From contig JBPOJB010000012.1 of assembly GCA_052034005.1 (NCBI GenBank), positions 135,433 through 199,432 on the forward strand: DNA of 64,000 nucleotides. Direction: 5' to 3'. Positions 27,087 to 36,463 of this stretch are shown here, one piece after another (positions within the stretch are counted from its first letter, which is position 1; the number at the start of each line of letters is the position of its first letter). Under the pieces are notes generated by a model that made no database searches, was not told the origin of the DNA, and was given only the letters and a program-made list of their open reading frames with translations. Source of the DNA: JAAYDI01 sp052034005. GTDB lineage: Bacteria > Planctomycetota > Planctomycetia > Pirellulales > Pirellulaceae. A program made the translations under genes and the position numbers.

Positions 27087-28112
27087 TCAATCGAAGTCGT
27101 CCGGGATCGATTCCTGTCCGTTGATGGTCCCCAGGGCACGCCACAGCGCCCCGTCGATCGTGCTGCCGAAGAAGTGGACGGAACCATCGGCCAGCACCGC
27201 CTGCACGCCCCCGGGATGGTAGCTGCGCGAGGTAATCGCGCCGAAGGTCGGTCCACCCAGTCGTTCCCGGCGGCTCAGCACGTCGACATCCGGCTCGCTC
27301 AACCCCGGTCCGCCGGGCGTTCGCCGGTTCGGCGGCCAGGCGGTGGTGAACCCGTTGTGATGCACGGACATCTCGGCCCATTGCGTGTGCGCGTTGCGGA
27401 AGAGCGAGCAGCCGCTGCCCTCGTATTCCGGGCAGACGGTCAGCGGGTCGGCGTTGGGCGGCGGGACGTTCTCCGGGTCCTGAATCTGCGACAACACGCC
27501 GCAGTCACGGATCGTCACCTGGTAGTTCTTCACCTCGGACATCAGCAGCGTGTGGCTCAGCCCGTCGCTGAAGTAGGTCCACCGCTGGCAGTAGTTGACG
27601 CCGAACGCCGACCGGTTCGGGAGGCTGGACCGCCCCGGGCCGCCCCAAACATACCAGTCGCCCATGCTGAACCCGTAGTTGACGCCGCCGATGTCGCCGA
27701 ACGCCGCGTGCGACTTCGGCTCGGGTTGGGCTTCGCTCGGGCACACGAACACCGGGATGACATGCCCCACGGCCGCCCGGTTGCGGATGTCGCCGTAGGC
27801 CGCGCTTGTGTCCATCGCGTTGAAGATGTTGTTCAGTTCGAGAAAGGGAAGGATGCGCGCGTGGGGCCCCAGATAGCTCGTCCACAACCCGCCGTCCGCG
27901 CGCGGCTCGATGAGCGCGGTGGGCGGCAGCCTCCCGGCGCTGTCATGGTAGTGATGGATGGCCAGCCCAAGCTGTTTCAGGTTGTTGCTGCACGCGGTGC
28001 GCCGGGACGCCTCCCGCGCCGCCTGGACGGCCGGCAGCAACAGGCCGACCAGGACGCCGATGATGGCGATCACCACCAGCAGTTCGACCAGTGTGAATGC
28101 ATGTCGCTTCAC
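27087..28112 (-). CDS. DUF1559 protein with type IV pilin-like N-terminus
   Basis: A 341-residue protein with a pseudopilin N-terminus: a short charged leader MKRHA, then FTLVELLVVIAIIGVLVG (residues about 6-23), including the glutamate at position +5 and the hydrophobic helix. A segment rich in Arg and Cys follows (EASRRTACSNNLKQLGLA), which is diagnostic of the planctomycete DUF1559 family. The C-terminus contains DVLS/WRALGTINGQES-like motifs and a GSVHFF strand. Role unknown; thought to be a type II secretion-like surface protein in planctomycetes. GTG start at 28112 with AAGGGG upstream. Confidence 0.85.
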   Translation of the reverse strand: MKRHAFTLVELLVVIAIIGVLVGLLLPAVQAAREASRRTACSNNLKQLGLAIHHYHDSAGRLPPTALIEPRADGGLWTSYLGPHARILPFLELNNIFNAMDTSAAYGDIRNRAAVGHVIPVFVCPSEAQPEPKSHAAFGDIGGVNYGFSMGDWYVWGGPGRSSLPNRSAFGVNYCQRWTYFSDGLSHTLLMSEVKNYQVTIRDCGVLSQIQDPENVPPPNADPLTVCPEYEGSGCSLFRNAHTQWAEMSVHHNGFTTAWPPNRRTPGGPGLSEPDVDVLSRRERLGGPTFGAITSRSYHPGGVQAVLADGSVHFFGSTIDGALWRALGTINGQESIPDDFD

Positions 28113-28139
28113 CGCGTGCCCCTTTCCGGAATTCGGCGA

Positions 28140-29192
28140 TCAATGGGAGGCGGTCACGTGACGCGGGTACTCCCAACGGCCCACGTTGTCGCGGACCCAC
28201 TCGTAGTAGAACCGGACGCCCCGGTCCTTGGCGCCGGTCCCGTAACCTCCCATTTCCGCGTGCGGCGCGCTGCCGCTGTAGTTGGTGATCCCCTGGATGA
28301 ACGCCGCGTGGAAGAGCATGGCCGCGTTGGGCGCGTCCCGGTATCGGCGGCAATCGGCGAAAATGTAGTCCCGATTCGCCTGGTTGAAGACGCCGTCGTT
28401 CTGATAGACATCCTGGCGGAGCGTCTCGACGTTGACCACGAACCCGCTGTCCGGGATCGGCATCTGTTTCTGGATGATCCGCACGTCCATGCCGGGGTAC
28501 GTATCGGCCGTCTCGGAGTTGGCGGTGGGGCAGACGCCCACCTCGATGTCCGGCGCGACGGCCTTGAACCAAGCGGTCAGTCGCGCCTTCTTCGCCGCGC
28601 CGTCCGGCTCGCGGAAGATCTCGTGATCGATCCGCTCGGCGTGGTTGTACTCGTGGATGATGTCGACGAAGACGTTCCTGAGCCCGCGATCGCGCAGGAA
28701 CCCGGCCGCTTGCTCGATCGCCCGCCGGATGGCTGCCTCGTCGTAAAACGCCTGGTCCTTGCGCGGCGTGAACAGCCCCACCATCACGACCATCCCATGC
28801 CGATCGGCTGCGCGCACCAGGCTCTCCAGCCGCGCGCCGATCTCGGGCTTGAGCCTCCCGTCTCGCGTGAAGCCGTTGGTCCCCGCGTCGGCGTTCGGCC
28901 ACCCGCCATGACTCCCCTGGATGTACACGCCCAGCAGATTGATGCCGTGGGCCGTCATGTTGTCCAGGTTGCGGATGTGGCGTTCCGTGATCGCGTCACT
29001 GTGCAGTGCGTTGCCGCAACGCAAGCCCCAGAGCTTCACCGGCTCGCCGCCCAGGTACGCGCGATCGTTCCGGATCTCGAATTCGCGCGTCGGCGCGATG
29101 TCCGGCTCCGGCGCCTGGCCGACAACGGAGGTCGGCCACAGGATCAGGACCGCCGCGAAGCAGACGTGCAGCAGAGAAAAAACATTGATCAT
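28140..29192 (-). CDS. Putative secreted TIM-barrel glycoside hydrolase
   Basis: A 350-residue exported protein (signal peptide at residues 1-26, ending SVVGQA). The rest resembles a beta/alpha barrel of the cellulase/GH5-like superfamily: an initial strand EFEIRNDRAYLGG, WGLRCGN, then NMTAHGINLLGVYIQG, GMVVMVGLFTP and NVFVDIIHEYNHAERI, where a Glu after strand 4 could be the acid/base. A second catalytic acid near VVNVETLRQD is possible. I cannot assign the substrate. ATG 29192 is preferred; a GTG at 29201 is an alternative. It sits 27 bases upstream of the pseudopilin gene. Confidence 0.55.
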   Translation of the reverse strand: MINVFSLLHVCFAAVLILWPTSVVGQAPEPDIAPTREFEIRNDRAYLGGEPVKLWGLRCGNALHSDAITERHIRNLDNMTAHGINLLGVYIQGSHGGWPNADAGTNGFTRDGRLKPEIGARLESLVRAADRHGMVVMVGLFTPRKDQAFYDEAAIRRAIEQAAGFLRDRGLRNVFVDIIHEYNHAERIDHEIFREPDGAAKKARLTAWFKAVAPDIEVGVCPTANSETADTYPGMDVRIIQKQMPIPDSGFVVNVETLRQDVYQNDGVFNQANRDYIFADCRRYRDAPNAAMLFHAAFIQGITNYSGSAPHAEMGGYGTGAKDRGVRFYYEWVRDNVGRWEYPRHVTASH

Positions 29193-29283
29193 GGTTGGCA
29201 CGATCCCCGGTCGAAAGGCCTCTCGCCACGCACATCACGCCTGACGCAGCGGATACCCGCGATTCTCACCGTCGGGCGGTTTC

Positions 29284-29307
29284 CGGTCAAGTTCCTGGTC
29301 AAGTTCC
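29284..29307 (+). repeat. 12-bp tandem duplication in an intergenic spacer
   Basis: Two adjacent 12-base units, each [C/T]GGTCAAGTTCC, lie in the gap between the esterase stop and the putative glycosidase start. A partial third unit (CGGTCC) follows. No coding or regulatory role is evident; replication slippage would explain it. Confidence 0.5.
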
Positions 29308-29345
29308 CGGTCCCGGATCTGCCCGGTCGTGCCCCTGTGCCGGGC

Positions 29346-31331
29346 TCAACGGGGGCGCCACTGCGACGTGCTGCTGACGACCCGGATGCGGTCGCCCGCG
29401 CCGAATCGTTCGTAGACCTGTCGCGTCCAGGTGTACTCGGGCGGCATCCCCCCCACGAACGTGATCGGACGGGGGTAGGCCAGCGCCAGGTTATGCGGCA
29501 AGTCGCCGATGCGCAGGACGCCGAGGAACTCGGGCGTCTTCGGGTCCTCGTGCGTCACGGGGCAATCGGCCAGCACGATCTCGGCGATCTGAGGATCGAG
29601 GATTGCGGCATAGATGGCCACGGGGGCGGTGTAGCCCTGGCCGAACACGGCCACCGGCCCGGTCATGGCCTCGCGCCGCAGCAGCGCGATGGCGGCCAGC
29701 AGGTCGCTGACCTGACGCTCGGGCAGCGTCTGGCCCAGGAGCGGATAGGTGCGTCGGGCCGTCCACAAGTAGCCGGGGCCCACCGAAGTCACGCCGGTGT
29801 TGCGCACCTCGACGGTCGCGGTCGCAAACGCGTTTGAGATCCTCGGCCGTGACGGGCCGCCGCCTTCAAAGGTGCTCCGCGCATCCGGTTGCGCGGCGCA
29901 GACGAGCGTCGGGGCGGGCCAGGGAGTCTCGCGCGACCGCAGCGTCTTGAGGCCGATGGTCATCCCGTCGAAGCTGTCGAATACGTAGGTCGCGCAGGTG
30001 CCGCCGGCATCGCTGCCGTCCGCTCGGAAGTCCCGGCGACGCGGCACGCGGTCGGGCCACGTGTGGCGGAACGTCGTCTCTCTGAGCCGCCCGATCGCCG
30101 CCTCCTGGTGTGCGCGCCAGGCCGCCTCGTCCGTGAGTTCCGGCAAGTCGGCACGTCGGACCAGCAGCCTGTCGACCTGGCGCATCGCGTCCTCCGCCGG
30201 CAACTGGCCGCCGAACACCAGCAGGTTCTCCTCCGGCTCCACGAACTCGGTCACATCGTCCGTCACCGGAGTGGGGTCGTCTTTCAAATGGGTGTTGAAC
30301 CAGGTGAAGATCGCGCGGCGCAGCTTCGGCGTGTAGCCGTGCGGCGCCAGATCTTCCACCAGGTCGAAGTGGCGGCCGGCCCCCAACGCGGCGTACTGCT
30401 GGCGGATCCGGTGCGCCACGTCGCGATATCCATAAGGCCTCCACAAGACGTCCTCCGAGCCGGCGGCGATCAGCAGGGATCGAGGCGCGATCAACGCGCC
30501 GATGTCCGGCCAGCACCAGCGGTAGTAGTTGATCCAGAACGCGCAGTCACAGTGGCCGTCAGTGGCTCGGTCGGTCACGACATGCTCGATGCTGCCGGTC
30601 TGGCAGACCGGCACCACGACCTTGACCCGCTCGTCGGCCGCGCCCAGGCACCAGGAGATCACGCCGCCGCCGCTCAGTCCGGTGACGCCCATCCGGTCGG
30701 CATCCACATCGGGGCGCGTCTCCAGGTAATCCAGCGCGCGCATGGCGTTCCAGACCTCCGTGCCCGCGGGCGTGTATCCGCGGCTGGGCCAGTCCCAGCG
30801 CTCGTCCCGGTAGGTGCCGTGATGGAAGCCCTGCGATTCACCCAGCTGGATCGGATCGAGCACCAGGGCGACGTAGCCGTGCTGGCCGAACCAGCGCGGG
30901 TTGGCCTGGTACGGCGGGTTCGCTTTCCCTTTGGAGTGGCCGCACAAGTAGAGCACGGCGGGCAGCTTACCCTCCGGCCGCGCCGGACGGTACAGGTTGC
31001 CGATCACGTATGCGCCGGGCAGGCTCTGGAAGTGGACCTTCTCGACCACATAGTCGCCACGCTCCAGCACGCCCGTCACGGTGGCCGCCAGCGGCGTGCG
31101 CGGCGGCAGGGGCGACAGCCCCAGCATCTCGCGCCACATCTCCCGCCGCTGGGCGACGGTTGCTTCCCACTGCGCGGGCGGTAACGGCACGGCGAGCGAG
31201 GCGCTGGACACCTGCCGGGCCTCGTCACGCGCCGCGCCGTAGAGCGTGGTCCAGTCGCCACCAGCCGCGCGCGCCGCCGCCCCGCAAACGCACAACAGGC
31301 CGACTATCATGACTCGGTGTGTGGACGACAT
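29346..31331 (-). CDS. Secreted alpha/beta-hydrolase (acetylxylan/glucuronoyl esterase-like), two-domain
   Basis: A 661-residue exported protein with a signal peptide (residues about 1-21). The first alpha/beta-hydrolase domain has LYLCGHSKG near the oxyanion loop, nucleophile Ser in GVTGLSGGG, Asp in AAGSEDVLWRP and His in LAPHGYTPK, a complete triad resembling acetyl-xylan esterase-like enzymes. A second domain of about 200 residues at the C-terminus repeats the fold pattern, but its nucleophile elbow reads VFGQGYTA with Gln instead of Ser, so it is probably not catalytic. ATG 31331 has GGAGG 5 bases upstream and is preferred over the ATG at 31343. Substrate unknown; the context favours plant or algal polysaccharide. 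Confidence 0.75.
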   Translation of the reverse strand: MSSTHRVMIVGLLCVCGAAARAAGGDWTTLYGAARDEARQVSSASLAVPLPPAQWEATVAQRREMWREMLGLSPLPPRTPLAATVTGVLERGDYVVEKVHFQSLPGAYVIGNLYRPARPEGKLPAVLYLCGHSKGKANPPYQANPRWFGQHGYVALVLDPIQLGESQGFHHGTYRDERWDWPSRGYTPAGTEVWNAMRALDYLETRPDVDADRMGVTGLSGGGVISWCLGAADERVKVVVPVCQTGSIEHVVTDRATDGHCDCAFWINYYRWCWPDIGALIAPRSLLIAAGSEDVLWRPYGYRDVAHRIRQQYAALGAGRHFDLVEDLAPHGYTPKLRRAIFTWFNTHLKDDPTPVTDDVTEFVEPEENLLVFGGQLPAEDAMRQVDRLLVRRADLPELTDEAAWRAHQEAAIGRLRETTFRHTWPDRVPRRRDFRADGSDAGGTCATYVFDSFDGMTIGLKTLRSRETPWPAPTLVCAAQPDARSTFEGGGPSRPRISNAFATATVEVRNTGVTSVGPGYLWTARRTYPLLGQTLPERQVSDLLAAIALLRREAMTGPVAVFGQGYTAPVAIYAAILDPQIAEIVLADCPVTHEDPKTPEFLGVLRIGDLPHNLALAYPRPITFVGGMPPEYTWTRQVYERFGAGDRIRVVSSTSQWRPR

Positions 31332-31398
31332 CGCGACCTCCATGGGTGCATGGTTGAACGGTCTGGTTTGATGACGATCACATGGGCCCTTGAGCCAC

Positions 31399-32394
31399 TC
31401 AGTTTACCACATTGCGCAGCGGCATCCCCAGCAACGCGCGCCGGCAGACGTCCGCCGACTTGCGGCGCACCTCCAACTGACTGTCCTGGCAGTACCACGC
31501 CAGGTGCGGATTGAGAATCAGCCGATGATGGGCCGCATGCTGCGGGTCCTGCCAGGCCGCCACGAGCGGATCGCCCGGCAGCGGCGGTTCGTTTTCCAGC
31601 ACGTCGATGCCCACGCCGGCCAGGTGGCCCGACGCCAGCGCCGCGGGGACCGCCGCGCAATCCAACACGCCCCCGCGCGCGGTATTGACCAGGTAGGAGC
31701 CCTCGGGCATCAGCGCAATGGTCCGAGCGTTGAGCATGTACCGGGTCTCGTCAGTCAATGGGCAGTGCAGGCTGACCACCAGCGACTCGCGAAGCAGTTC
31801 GTCGAGCGTCTCCGCGCGGCGGATACCCAACGCCTTGTCGTAACCGTCCGGCTTGTAAGGATCGTAGAAGACGATGTCCATGCCCAGCGATCTGCCGCGC
31901 AGGGCGACTGCGGTGCCGATGCGGCCCAGCCCGACGATCCCCAACACGCGGCCGCGCAGCCGCAGCAGCGGCACGGCGACGGTGTACGACCAGTTGTCGG
32001 CTTTCGCACGCAAATGCGAGTTGGCCCGGTGGATGCCACGCGTCAGTGCCAGCAGCATGCCGACCGCCGTGTCGGCCACCTCCTCCGCGCCGTAATCGGG
32101 CACGTTGCACACGGGTATCCCGCGCTGCCGAGCCAGGGCCTGATCGATGTTGTCGTATCCCACGCCCCCGCGCACAATGACCCGGCAGCGATCCAAGCGG
32201 CTGATGGTCGCCTCGGTCAGGTGGATCAGGTGGTACACGATCAGGCAATCGGCTTCCTCCACGCGGCCTTGCAGCTCCGCTTCGCTGCCGGCTCGCAACG
32301 CCTCCACGTCCGCCAGCTTGCCGAGCACCTGGCGCTCGGGCGCCATGTCATCATCGATCAGGTCCGTGATCACCACGCGGTAACGAGGTGCCAT
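31399..32394 (-). CDS. D-isomer-specific 2-hydroxyacid dehydrogenase (CtBP-like)
   Basis: A 331-residue NAD-dependent oxidoreductase. Visible features are RGGVGYDNID, the cofactor loop VGLGRIGTAVALRG, the Arg in NTARGGVLD and the catalytic Glu/His region ending in NPHLAWY. ATG 32394 is used; the extended frame upstream is unsupported. The C-terminal-binding-protein type is suggested by DNWSYTVAVP and PHLAWYCQDS. Natural substrate unknown; a sugar-acid or glyoxylate-related role would fit the neighbouring genes. Confidence 0.82.
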   Translation of the reverse strand: MAPRYRVVITDLIDDDMAPERQVLGKLADVEALRAGSEAELQGRVEEADCLIVYHLIHLTEATISRLDRCRVIVRGGVGYDNIDQALARQRGIPVCNVPDYGAEEVADTAVGMLLALTRGIHRANSHLRAKADNWSYTVAVPLLRLRGRVLGIVGLGRIGTAVALRGRSLGMDIVFYDPYKPDGYDKALGIRRAETLDELLRESLVVSLHCPLTDETRYMLNARTIALMPEGSYLVNTARGGVLDCAAVPAALASGHLAGVGIDVLENEPPLPGDPLVAAWQDPQHAAHHRLILNPHLAWYCQDSQLEVRRKSADVCRRALLGMPLRNVVN

Positions 32395-32498
32395 GCCCTG
32401 CTTTCTCCTTGTTGCTGTGCAAACGGCGCGCGTGGATCTTCCCCGCCCGACCCCCGCTCCCATCTCGACTCACCCCCGATTGCACCGGCCGCCCTCCG

Positions 32499-33215
32499 CT
32501 ACAGCGACTTGAGGAAGTACTCGTTGAGCACCGGATCCGTGTGGCGCACGCCCGCGCCCGTGTGGACGTTGGCGACTTCCGTCACGATCGCGCCCTCGGG
32601 CCCGCCGAACTGCCAGTGCCGTGATTCGGCTTTGGCGAGCGGCACGAACATGCCCGGCTTCGCCACCACTTCGTGCGCGACCGTCACCTTCCCGCCCCAA
32701 TGGCACTTCGGCACAACCACGTCGCTGCCCAGGTTCGGCTCGCCGATCCCCACAATGTGGCTCAAGCCCCAGCGCACCAGCCAGCCTTCCATCTTGGTGG
32801 GGTTCCCGTCCGCCGCCACGTGCCAGTGCTCCGGCAACATCTGGCCCGGCAGGATGAACAGGTCCATCATCATGTAGCGGTCTTCGACGTTGTTGACGAA
32901 GATGCAGGCGGCCAATCCCAGGGTGGTGAATTGGCCGACCCCGTAGTCGGATACCCACAAGTTGGCCGCGAGATCCGGGAACACCGGATACTTGTGGTAG
33001 TCACAGAGTCGGAGGATGGCGCTTTTGGCCCTGTCGACCTGGAACTCGCCCGCGGCGTCGTAGAACTCCGCGTTGTCGAATTTCGGCGGCGGCCTGTCGT
33101 CGTTCGCGGGGGCCGCGCCCGCGGTCGCGCACGTGGCCGCGGCGGCCGCTAGGCCGAGCCCGCAACCAGCCGTCTTGATCAACGCGCGTCGGCTCAACGT
33201 GTGATGGCTTTCCAT
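32499..33215 (-). CDS. Tat-exported cupin, D-lyxose isomerase-like
   Basis: A 238-residue protein with a twin-arginine signal (LSRRALIK then a hydrophobic AAAAA stretch). The mature part has a cupin metal-site motif, MLPEHWHVAADG, followed by WLVRWGLSHIVG and further conserved strands. The His-x-His and downstream Glu pattern resembles sugar isomerases of the D-lyxose isomerase type, but the match is only by motif. Its place beside a 2-hydroxyacid dehydrogenase and other sugar genes supports a carbohydrate role. Metal-dependent and outside the cytoplasm. Confidence 0.55.
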   Translation of the reverse strand: MESHHTLSRRALIKTAGCGLGLAAAAATCATAGAAPANDDRPPPKFDNAEFYDAAGEFQVDRAKSAILRLCDYHKYPVFPDLAANLWVSDYGVGQFTTLGLAACIFVNNVEDRYMMMDLFILPGQMLPEHWHVAADGNPTKMEGWLVRWGLSHIVGIGEPNLGSDVVVPKCHWGGKVTVAHEVVAKPGMFVPLAKAESRHWQFGGPEGAIVTEVANVHTGAGVRHTDPVLNEYFLKSL

Positions 33216-33521
33216 GGTGGATTATCCCCAGATACAAGGATCAGAAGCAGGACATCTATCGACCTTCGCAATTGTCCGCAAGTCCAAGCCGTTTGTCGAC
33301 CGGCCCACCGCCGTCCGCCCCCGACGGCTCGCAGACCTCCCCGAAATCCGGGCGGTGGCGGCGTGACCATGGCGGCCCCTTGCACCCAGCTTGGGAATCC
33401 GTGCCGTCCGGCCGGGCGGCTCTGCGGGTTCGGTGGAAACCGAGCTGCGGGCAGGGTAGATTAATACCGTTCGATATCCCCCCTCGACGGCCCGGCCCGC
33501 GGAACCAGTTGAGACCTCCCG
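33216..33521. other. Divergent intergenic region, no gene seen
   Basis: A 306-base gap between the minus-strand cupin and the plus-strand beta-helix protein. It must hold promoters for both, but I could not identify a convincing pair of boxes. Long antisense frames cross it in the minus direction and were rejected. Confidence 0.4.
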
Positions 33522-35642
33522 ATGCCCACATCTCGCTTCTGTAGTCAGTTGTTCACAGCGCGGCGGCACGATCCCGTGAGCCGCCGTCCGCGATGCGCCC
33601 GCAAGATGGTGTTCCTGCTGTTCGCCTGCTGGAGCGCCGCCGCCGTCGGCCTGCCGGCGGCCGGCGCGCGGGCCTGTGCCGCGGATCCCCAGCCGCTGGT
33701 CATCACCCAGGATACGGTGCTCGATCCGGCCGCGTCTTACGGGCGGATTGAGATCAAGGCCTCGGGCGTCACGCTCGATGGTCGCGGCGCGACCCTGATC
33801 GGCGCCCGGCAGGGCGCCGCCAAGGATTACCAACAGGTCGCGATCAGTGCCCGCGGCGTATCGCACGTCACGATCAAGAACATCCGCGCCCGGGGCTGGG
33901 AGACGGGGCTGGAGATCGAGGACGGCCACGGGTGGCTGATCGAGAACTGCGACTTCTCCGACAACTTCCACGACCCCGACTTCGACTGGGGCGAAAACGG
34001 CCGCCGCGGCGGCATGGTGCTGACGCGGATCCACAATTCGACCGTGCGCCTCAATCGTGCCAACCGCGTGTGGGATGCCTGCGTGCTGGTGGAATCGCAC
34101 GACAACCTGGTGGTGGACAACGATTTCTCGCATACATCGAACACCTGCCTGAAGATGTGGAACTCGTGCCGCAACCGGGTCGAGAAGAACAATCTCAGCT
34201 ACGGCCTGCGCATCAGTCCGGGCGAGGTGCATGCCCGGGACTCGACGGGCGTGTTGATCGAGAGCGGGTCGAACGACAACCGCTTCACGGGCAACGACTG
34301 CACGCATGGGGGCGACGGCGTATTCGTCCGCTCACTCAACAACTGGGTCAGCAGCGGAAACCTATTCGAAGGGAACGACGCATCGTATGCCCACAACAAC
34401 TGTTTTGAAGCCTGGTGTCCGCGGAACACCTACATTGGCAACAAGGCCAACCACGGCAGTTACGGATTCTGGCTCGGCGCGTCCGACCAGACCGTGTTGA
34501 TCGGCAACGAGGCCTCGTACAACGGGCTCCCTTCGGGCCATCACAATTCGCCCCACCTGCCGGACGGCACGCACGCGGGGATCGTGTTCATGTTCGGGCC
34601 GTCCAGCCACACGCTGGTGCGCGGCAATACGTGTGTCGGGAACAACGGTGCCGGCATCGCGCTGAGCGGCGACCAGGGCACGGAAGGCCGCAAGTGGCGC
34701 GCGTTCCACTGGATCATCGAACAGAACGTGCTGCGTGAGAACCGGTGGGGCATTCACATGCAGTGCGCCGACTGGATCGATGTGGCGGCCAATGTCTTCG
34801 AGAACAACCAGGAAGACGTACACGACGCGGGGCACGTGACCAACCTGACGTGCCATCCCGACAAGCCGGGCATCACCCGCCCGCCGCAGGCGGTGCTGGA
34901 AGGCCCGTCCGCCGGCCAGGTGGGCCGCACGATCGTGCTCGACGCGTCCAACAGCCAGGACCCGGACGGACATCCGCTGACCTTCCGTTGGGACCTCGGT
35001 GACGGGACGGTCGTGCACGAGCCGCGGATCGCCCATGTCTTCCAGGCGCCGGGCTTCTATCGCATCGGGCTGACCGTCCACAACGGGCTCTTGTCCGACT
35101 TGGCGTGGCGGGACTTCTACGTCGTCGGCGAGGGGGCTGAATGGGGCACGGAAGGCAACGCGGCGGACTGGGACTGGGTCGATCCGCAGTCGCAAGTGAC
35201 GTACGCCGACGACCCGCAGCGCATCGCCGGCTCGTCTTCGATCCAGGCGCATGTCGACCCGTACGGCGGCGCCCTCGTGAACCTGCTGTACCCGCGCACC
35301 AAGGACGCTCACATCCCGTTGGCCGGCAAGACCCGCCTCGTGTTCTGGATCAAAGCGCTCAACGAGAACGTGCCGGCCTGGCAGGGCCCCCAGCCGATCG
35401 TCGCGCTCCACGAATCGGAGGATCAGTACGCGGTCTTCACGCCGGCCGATGATCTCCTGAGTTCCCGGCCGAACAACGAAGAGCGGGAAGGCTGGAGCTA
35501 CTTCGTCGTGCCCTTGGCCGGCGACGCGCAATGGGAGCGGACGGGTGATTTGCCCGCCACGCTCAACTATGTGACAATCGGCTGCGACTCCTGGGGCGCG
35601 CCGCCCCTGCGCATCTGGTTGGATGGCATGAGCATTCAATAG
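33522..35642 (+). CDS. Secreted right-handed beta-helix protein with PKD domain
   Basis: A 706-residue protein. After a signal peptide (cleavage near residue 50; an internal ATG at 33606 gives a more compact signal), residues about 65-455 form repeated short strands typical of right-handed parallel beta-helix proteins: VTIKNIRARG, NRVEKNNLSYG, NDNRFTGNDCTHG, HNNCFEAW, NTYIGNKA, LVRGNTCVGNNGAG. A PKD domain follows (about 465-545; LDASNSQDPDGHPLTFRWDLGDG), then a beta-sandwich-like tail. Family members include polysaccharide lyases and adhesins; no catalytic residues could be assigned. Starts the plus-strand carbohydrate set. Confidence 0.75.
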   Translation: MPTSRFCSQLFTARRHDPVSRRPRCARKMVFLLFACWSAAAVGLPAAGARACAADPQPLVITQDTVLDPAASYGRIEIKASGVTLDGRGATLIGARQGAAKDYQQVAISARGVSHVTIKNIRARGWETGLEIEDGHGWLIENCDFSDNFHDPDFDWGENGRRGGMVLTRIHNSTVRLNRANRVWDACVLVESHDNLVVDNDFSHTSNTCLKMWNSCRNRVEKNNLSYGLRISPGEVHARDSTGVLIESGSNDNRFTGNDCTHGGDGVFVRSLNNWVSSGNLFEGNDASYAHNNCFEAWCPRNTYIGNKANHGSYGFWLGASDQTVLIGNEASYNGLPSGHHNSPHLPDGTHAGIVFMFGPSSHTLVRGNTCVGNNGAGIALSGDQGTEGRKWRAFHWIIEQNVLRENRWGIHMQCADWIDVAANVFENNQEDVHDAGHVTNLTCHPDKPGITRPPQAVLEGPSAGQVGRTIVLDASNSQDPDGHPLTFRWDLGDGTVVHEPRIAHVFQAPGFYRIGLTVHNGLLSDLAWRDFYVVGEGAEWGTEGNAADWDWVDPQSQVTYADDPQRIAGSSSIQAHVDPYGGALVNLLYPRTKDAHIPLAGKTRLVFWIKALNENVPAWQGPQPIVALHESEDQYAVFTPADDLLSSRPNNEEREGWSYFVVPLAGDAQWERTGDLPATLNYVTIGCDSWGAPPLRIWLDGMSIQ

Positions 35643-35653
35643 CGGCAACAACC

Positions 35654-36463
35654 ATGGTTTCCCCCGGCATGCACCCCGGCCGAAGGCACTCCTGCAACAC
35701 CCTCGGGTCCCACCGGTTCGGGCCCTTGTGCACCTGGATCGTGGCCCTGCTCGGGGCCGTCACGTGCTGCCGGGCGGCCGATGACCCGCCCTGGTTGCTG
35801 GTGCACCGCTTGACGGACGAGGTCCGTATCGACGGCCGGCTCCAGGAAGCGTGTTACCGCAGTCCGCCGACGGTGTCGGATTTTCGCGTCGCCGGGGCGC
35901 CCGACGCGCGCCCGCAGCCCACGCGCGCCTGGCTCTTCTGGCACCCGGACCGCCTGGTGTTCGCGTTCGAGGTGCAGGATCAGCAGGTGGTCGCTCGAGA
36001 GCCTTCGGATCGAGAGCAGGATGTGGATTCCCAGGACCGCGTGGAGCTGTTCCTCTGGTCGGGCGACAAGGACGAAACCTACTACTGCCTGGAGATCGGT
36101 GCGCGCGGCGCGGTGCATGATTACGCGGCGCGCTTCTACCGGAAGTTCGACGACGCTTGGACGCCGGTCGGATTGCAGGTGGCGGTGACACGCACGCCCG
36201 CAGGCTATTGTGTCGAGGCGGCGCTGCCGCGCGCGGCCTTGGAGGCCGCCAACTTCCAACTGCGCCCGGGTGCACAATTCCGCGGCGGCCTGTTCCGCGC
36301 GGACTTCGCACCCGACCGCGCCGACGACCCCACCTGGATCTGCTGGGTCGACGCCCGCGGTCCCCAGCCCGACTTCCATGTCGCGGAATCGTTCGGCTGG
36401 ATCCGGCTGGTGGATGAACCTGTCGGCCAAGCCCCCTCACCCTCTCGGAGCCCCCAGCCATGA
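35654..36463 (+). CDS. Secreted CBM9-like protein
   Basis: A 269-residue protein with an N-terminal signal peptide (TWIVALLGAVTCCRA, residues about 27-41). The rest matches the carbohydrate-binding module 9 / DOMON-like pattern: IDGRLQEACY, then PTRAWLFWHPDRLVFAFEVQD, DSQDRVELFLWSG, YCLEIGARG and VEAALPRAAL. It begins 11 bases after the beta-helix gene and overlaps the start of the large glycosidase gene by 4 bases (ATGA), so it is cotranscribed. Role: probably sugar binding or presentation at the surface. Confidence 0.7.
   Translation: MVSPGMHPGRRHSCNTLGSHRFGPLCTWIVALLGAVTCCRAADDPPWLLVHRLTDEVRIDGRLQEACYRSPPTVSDFRVAGAPDARPQPTRAWLFWHPDRLVFAFEVQDQQVVAREPSDREQDVDSQDRVELFLWSGDKDETYYCLEIGARGAVHDYAARFYRKFDDAWTPVGLQVAVTRTPAGYCVEAALPRAALEAANFQLRPGAQFRGGLFRADFAPDRADDPTWICWVDARGPQPDFHVAESFGWIRLVDEPVGQAPSPSRSPQP

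Noticed and set aside
27057..29837. 926-codon open frame on the plus strand
   Set aside because: It is antisense to the pseudopilin and glycosidase genes and has no recognisable feature.
32499..33215. A role as a sugar-epimerase rather than a cupin isomerase
   Set aside because: The HWH motif and Tat signal fit a cupin better, although neither is conclusive.
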